From: an uncultured Devosia sp.
GTDB taxonomy: Bacteria; Pseudomonadota; Alphaproteobacteria; Rhizobiales; Devosiaceae
Reading direction: 5' to 3'
DNA: 8,256 nucleotides
Assembly (NCBI GenBank): GCA_934553185.1
Contig: CAKTFF010000078.1
Span: 1-8,256 of the forward strand
Positions 5,305-8,256 of this stretch are shown piece by piece. The notes below the pieces were generated by a model. That model was not told the DNA's origin. It was given only the letters and a program-made list of their open reading frames with translations, and made no database searches. The position numbers were made by a program, and so were the translations under genes. How positions within the stretch are numbered: position 1 is the first letter of the stretch; every line of letters begins with the position of its first letter.

Positions 5305-6408
5305 ATGCTCCGCCCCGAACTTTCCCCGATCGCTGCAGCGCTGGACGAGGCCGTTCCCTTTGTTGGTCCGGAAGACATCGAGCGGCGCAGCGGGACAAAA
5401 CTGCGTGCCCGGATGGGGGCGAATGAGAACCCGTTCGGTCCCGCTCCATCGGTGCTCGCCGCCATGCAGAATGCGGCTGCGGAGAGCTGGCACTATGGCG
5501 ACCCTGAAAACCATGATCTGCGGTTGGCCATTGCCCGCCACCTCGGCATAGATCCGCTCAACGTCATGCCGGGCGAAGGTGTGGACGCCCTCCTCGGCAT
5601 GGCGATCCGGCTCTATGCCGCGCCCGGCAGCGCCGTTGTGACCTCTTTAGGCGGCTATCCAACCTTCAACTATCATGTGGTTGGCTATGGCGCGCGCCTG
5701 CACACCGTGCTCTTTCTTGGCGACCGTGAAAACATAGGCGAGTTGGCCCGCGCCGCGCGCGATACGGAAGCAGCCATGGTTTACCTGGCCAATCCCGACA
5801 ACCCAATGGGATCGTGGTGGGACGCAGCTTCCGTGGAGGGCTTCATCGACGCCGTGCCGCCCACCACAATGATCATCCTTGACGAGGCTTATGGTGAGTT
5901 TGCTCCAGCCGGCACAATGCCGAAGCTCGACCTGGACCGGCCAAACCTCTTGCGCATGCGCACCTTCTCCAAGGCCTATGGGCTGGCCGGAGCGCGGGTC
6001 GGATACGTCCTTGGTGAAAAGCAGAGCGTTTCCGCCTTCAACCGCATCCGCAACCACTTTGCCATCAACAACATCGCGCAATCGGCAGCCATCGCGGCGC
6101 TGGCGGATCAAGATTTTCTACAACAGGCGCTAACAGCCGTGCAGGCATCGCTGCAGGACACGGCGGCCATCGTGCGGCGGCATGGCCTTCTGCCGCTGCC
6201 CACAGCCACCAATTTCTTGGCAGTTGATTGCGGCCGCGACGGACCGTTTGCCCAAGCCGTTCTCGACGGCTTGGCCACGCACGGCGTGTTTGTGCGCAAG
6301 CCGGCCGTCTCTGGGCTAAACCGCTGTATCCGCATCAGCGCCGGCACGGAAGCGGATCGGACGCTGCTGGATCAGGCTTTGGGTGAAGTGCTGGCCGGAC
6401 TGCGGTGA
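5305..6408 (+). CDS. PLP-dependent aminotransferase, HisC (histidinol-phosphate aminotransferase) family
   Basis: A 367-residue class I/II fold aminotransferase in the cytoplasm. Family landmarks in order are ANENPFGPAP at 39-48, GEGVDALL at 90-97 for cofactor phosphate binding, ANPDNPMG at 162-169, DEAYGEF at 193-199 with the PLP-ring aspartate D193, and FSKAYGLAGARVGY at 221-234. The Schiff-base lysine is K223, and the substrate-carboxylate arginine in CIRISAGT is R343. These match HisC, which makes histidinol phosphate from imidazole-acetol phosphate and glutamate. Relatives act on aromatic amino acids or cobalamin precursors, so the exact substrate is open. The usual NPNNPTG is NPDNPMG here. 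The start MLRPELSPI gives a normal family length, though its ribosome site is weak (GAAAG). No his gene adjoins it, and it converges on leuA with 21 bp between stops. Confidence 0.92.
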   Translation: MLRPELSPIAAALDEAVPFVGPEDIERRSGTKLRARMGANENPFGPAPSVLAAMQNAAAESWHYGDPENHDLRLAIARHLGIDPLNVMPGEGVDALLGMAIRLYAAPGSAVVTSLGGYPTFNYHVVGYGARLHTVLFLGDRENIGELARAARDTEAAMVYLANPDNPMGSWWDAASVEGFIDAVPPTTMIILDEAYGEFAPAGTMPKLDLDRPNLLRMRTFSKAYGLAGARVGYVLGEKQSVSAFNRIRNHFAINNIAQSAAIAALADQDFLQQALTAVQASLQDTAAIVRRHGLLPLPTATNFLAVDCGRDGPFAQAVLDGLATHGVFVRKPAVSGLNRCIRISAGTEADRTLLDQALGEVLAGLR

Positions 6409-6416
6409 GCCCGGCC
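6393..6416. terminator. GGCCGG/CCGGCC hairpin between convergent aminotransferase and leuA
   Basis: Six-bp GC arms (6393-6398, 6411-6416) with a 12-nt loop span the aminotransferase stop and lie just past the leuA stop. It could slow polymerase from either side. There is no T-run, so confidence is low. Confidence 0.25.
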
Positions 6417-6429
6417 GGTTGGCTTGCGT

Positions 6430-7989
6430 CTAGCCAGCCATTGCGCCCTGGGCCGAAGCACCACGATCGATCAGCAGGCGATTATAGGCATTGAGATAAG
6501 CGCGCGCCGACGCCACCAGCGTGTCGGGTTCTGCCGCGTTGCCTGACACAATGCGCCCATTCATTTCAAGACGGACATGGGCGGAGGCCTGCGCATCTGT
6601 ACCGCCGGTCACCCCATCAACCGCGTAAAGCACCAGATGCGGCTGCTGGCCGACGCCCTGCTTGATGGCGTTGAAGATGGCATCAACCGAACCTGTTCCC
6701 TCGAAGGTGACCGCGGTCTCCTCTCCGTCAATGCTCAAGGTCATGGTTGCCTTGTGCACGCCGCCGGTCTTGCTGACCACTTCCATGTCGACCAGCTTGA
6801 TGCGGTCGCCGACCGAACCAACCTCGTCATCAACCAGCGCCACGATATCGGCGTCATAAACATGCTTCTTGCGATCGGCCAGGTCCTTGAAGCGGACAAA
6901 GGCCTCCTGAAAGGCATTGTCGCCGAGTTCATAGCCAAGCTCGCGCAGCTTGTCCTTGAAGGCCGCGCGGCCCGAATGCTTGCCCATCACCAGGGTGGTT
7001 TCCTTGATACCCACGCTGGCGGGCGTCATGATCTCGTAGGTCTCGGCATTTTTCAGCATGCCGTCCTGATGGATGCCGCTCTCATGGGCAAAGGCGTTCT
7101 TGCCGACGATGGCCTTGTTGTACTGCACCGGGAAATTGGCGGCAGCCGATACGATCCTGCTGGCGCGGGCGAGATGGGTCGTCTCGATTTCGGTATGGTA
7201 GGGCATCGCGTCGCCGCGTGTGCGCAGCGCCATAACGATCTCTTCAAGCGCCGCATTGCCCGCGCGTTCGCCCAGCCCGTTGATCGTGCATTCCACCTGC
7301 CGCGCGCCGCCGCGTACAGCTGCCAGCGAATTAGCGACAGCGAGGCCCAGATCATTGTGGCAATGAGCCGAAAAGATCGCCTTGTCGGCGCCAGGGACCT
7401 GCGTGATGATGTCCCGGAACATGCGTTCATGCTCATCGGGCACGGCATAACCCACCGTGTCGGGCAGGTTGATGGTGGTCGCACCCGCCTTGATCGCTGT
7501 TTCGACGCAGCGCTTGAGGAACTCGAGCGGCGTCCGCGTTGCATCCATTGCCGACCATTCCACATCGTCGACCAGGTTGCGCGCCTGCGCGACAGTGCGC
7601 GCGATGATCTCGATCACCTCGTCCTCGGTCTTTTTCATCTGGTGGGCCAGATGAATGGGCGAGGTCGACACAAAGGTGTGGATGCGGCCGCGCTGCGCAT
7701 GGCGGACCGCTTCGCCTGCGCGATCGATGTCGGCCGAGATGGCGCGCGCCAGACCGGCAACAGTGGCGCGCTTGACCTGCTTGGCCACCGCAACAACCGC
7801 TTCGAAGTCGCCATTGGAGGCGATGGGGAAGCCGGCCTCGATAATGTCGACGCCCATCTCATCCAGCGTTTCAGCAACCTGGAGCTTTTCCTCCAGCGTC
7901 ATGGTGGCGCCGGGGGATTGTTCCCCATCGCGCAGCGTGGTGTCGAAAACAAAGACGCGGTCTTTATTGGTGTCGGTGGCTACAGACAT
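6430..7989 (-). CDS. leuA: 2-isopropylmalate synthase
   Basis: A 519-residue cytoplasmic enzyme that condenses acetyl-CoA with 2-oxoisovalerate, the first committed step of leucine synthesis. It is the long LeuA form. The catalytic TIM barrel (about 10-275) has [16 protein letters not shown] at 15-30 with metal ligand D16. It also has SAHCHNDLG at 207-215 with ligands H209 and H211, and [10 protein letters not shown] at 237-246 with ligand N245. The linker region includes [15 protein letters not shown] at 296-310. The C-terminal regulatory domain (about 395-519) normally binds leucine for feedback inhibition. I chose the ATG followed by [10 protein letters not shown] because AGAGGAAAG lies 8 nt upstream. 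An in-frame ATG 17 codons earlier lacks a ribosome site and would add a non-conserved tail. The upstream leader may regulate it by leucine supply. Confidence 0.98.
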   Translation of the reverse strand: MSVATDTNKDRVFVFDTTLRDGEQSPGATMTLEEKLQVAETLDEMGVDIIEAGFPIASNGDFEAVVAVAKQVKRATVAGLARAISADIDRAGEAVRHAQRGRIHTFVSTSPIHLAHQMKKTEDEVIEIIARTVAQARNLVDDVEWSAMDATRTPLEFLKRCVETAIKAGATTINLPDTVGYAVPDEHERMFRDIITQVPGADKAIFSAHCHNDLGLAVANSLAAVRGGARQVECTINGLGERAGNAALEEIVMALRTRGDAMPYHTEIETTHLARASRIVSAAANFPVQYNKAIVGKNAFAHESGIHQDGMLKNAETYEIMTPASVGIKETTLVMGKHSGRAAFKDKLRELGYELGDNAFQEAFVRFKDLADRKKHVYDADIVALVDDEVGSVGDRIKLVDMEVVSKTGGVHKATMTLSIDGEETAVTFEGTGSVDAIFNAIKQGVGQQPHLVLYAVDGVTGGTDAQASAHVRLEMNGRIVSGNAAEPDTLVASARAYLNAYNRLLIDRGASAQGAMAG

Positions 7990-8001
7990 GTTCTGATCTT
8001 T

Positions 8002-8017
8002 CCTCTCGGCCGCGAGG
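8002..8017 (-). promoter_or_regulatory. Hairpin overlapping the leuA ribosome binding site
   Basis: CCTC and GAGG (or alternatively CTCG and CGAG shifted by a few bases) pair around a GC-rich loop. The downstream arm on the minus strand is part of the GAGAGGAAAG ribosome site of leuA, so this short stem could limit initiation. Confidence 0.35.
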
Positions 8018-8031
8018 CACAGGCTCGCTGG

Positions 8032-8055
8032 ACCGGACATTTTGAAGTGTTCGGT
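8032..8055 (-). promoter_or_regulatory. Second leader hairpin before leuA
   Basis: On the minus strand ACCGAACA and TGTCCGGT pair with a single A-C mismatch around an 8-nt loop, CTTCAAAA. It lies between the large hairpin and the ribosome-site hairpin. No T-run follows. Confidence 0.35.
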
Positions 8056-8066
8056 TGTGGCGCGCT

Positions 8067-8107
8067 CCCCTGACGACCCGCTCGTTCGAGCTGCCGGTGA
8101 TCAGGGG
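8067..8107 (-). promoter_or_regulatory. Large leader hairpin spanning the stop of the Leu-rich frame
   Basis: Outer arms CCCCTGA and TCAGGGG are perfect 7-mers. The inner GCTCGAACGAGC is a 12-nt palindrome (8080-8091) giving a 4-bp stem and 4-nt loop, with an additional ACC/GGT pairing between. The TGA of the leucine-rich frame is inside the upstream arm, so a ribosome finishing that frame would cover it. The following bases are AGCGCGCC, not a T-run, so classical intrinsic termination is doubtful. Confidence 0.5.
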
Positions 8108-8226
8108 CTGGTAAGAAGAAGCAGAAGCGCAGCGGGCAGCAGCAGCAAGCCGGCAGCCAAAGTCATCCGGAACCGAACGGTCTCGGCCTGGGCGATGGCG
8201 ATAGCTTTGGCGCGGCGGCGTTGCAT
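8101..8226 (-). CDS. Leucine-rich short frame upstream of leuA, candidate leader peptide
   Basis: This encodes 41 residues beginning MQRRRAKAIA. It contains ten leucines: one at 23, four in a row at 27-30 (TTG then three CTG), and five in a row at 34-38 (CTT CTG CTT CTT CTT). It ends TSP. The stop lies 111 nt before the leuA ATG and inside a large hairpin. Attenuator leader peptides carry runs of the regulated amino acid immediately upstream of such hairpins, and leuA is the expected target. The start is uncertain. The ribosome site before this ATG is poor, and another in-frame ATG at residue 21 would give a 21-residue peptide. The frame also stays open to the right edge, so this could be the hydrophobic C-terminal tail of a membrane protein. 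Both readings remain possible. Confidence 0.5.
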   Translation of the reverse strand: MQRRRAKAIAIAQAETVRFRMTLAAGLLLLPAALLLLLTSP

Positions 8227-8256
8227 CAAGTACGCTCTGGTACGCTGGTCTGTGCC

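Noticed and set aside
7990..8040. LeuA N-terminal extension starting at the ATG at 8040
   Set aside because: There is no ribosome site before it, while a good AGAGGAAAG precedes the ATG at 7989, and LeuA homologues normally begin near there.
6577..8073. A 498-codon open frame on the plus strand opposite leuA
   Set aside because: It mirrors leuA almost exactly, has no family motifs, and is the expected by-product of strong GC-biased codon use on the other strand.
1..8256. Insertion sequence, prophage, CRISPR array or tRNA-associated integration
   Set aside because: I saw no transposase or integrase motifs, no spaced repeats, and no second copy of the tRNA 3' end that would mark an attachment site.

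Overview
The window is GC-rich, densely coded DNA with strong G/C preference at third codon positions. Its gene families (TerC of the YjbE type, MscS-type channels, a FemAB-like transferase, long-form LeuA) fit an alphaproteobacterium, most likely of the order Hyphomicrobiales (Rhizobiales). A family such as Devosiaceae is possible but cannot be fixed from this sequence. There is no sign of a phage, insertion sequence, CRISPR array or foreign-looking island. Most of the content is housekeeping or conserved membrane genes, and the less ordinary signals are mainly in the gaps between genes.

Layout from left to right. (1) Positions 1-1878, minus strand: a FemAB/GNAT-like transferase overlaps by 4 bp the start of a membrane polysaccharide flippase that runs off the left edge. 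Together they look like part of a cell-surface polysaccharide locus. (2) Positions 1989-2693, minus: a TerC/YjbE-type membrane protein, probably a metal-ion exporter, with a plausible promoter and operator-like repeats upstream. An 11-bp perfect inverted repeat lies in the gap just before the transferase start. (3) Positions 2872-2947, minus: tRNA-Lys(CTT) with an encoded CCA end, followed by a hairpin. (4) Positions 3081-4786, plus: two tandem, ungapped MscS-family paralogues. (5) Positions 4796-5002, minus: a 68-residue protein of unknown function with a good ribosome binding site, convergent with the second channel. (6) Positions 5305-6408, plus: a PLP-dependent aminotransferase of the histidinol-phosphate aminotransferase (HisC) family. 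(7) Positions 6430-7989, minus: leuA, 2-isopropylmalate synthase, convergent with the aminotransferase. Upstream of leuA at 8101-8226 is a short leucine-rich frame whose stop codon lies in the arm of a long hairpin, the layout expected of an amino-acid attenuator leader. That frame is also open to the right edge, so it could instead be the tail of another gene.

Functionally, the aminotransferase and leuA are both amino-acid biosynthesis enzymes but are transcribed towards each other, so they are separate units. The two channels probably form one unit protecting against osmotic downshock. The transferase-flippase pair is translationally coupled and probably acts on one surface polymer. I see no wholly new multi-gene system. 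The best leads are the leuA leader, the dyad before the transferase, the repeat array at the terC promoter and the small orphan protein.
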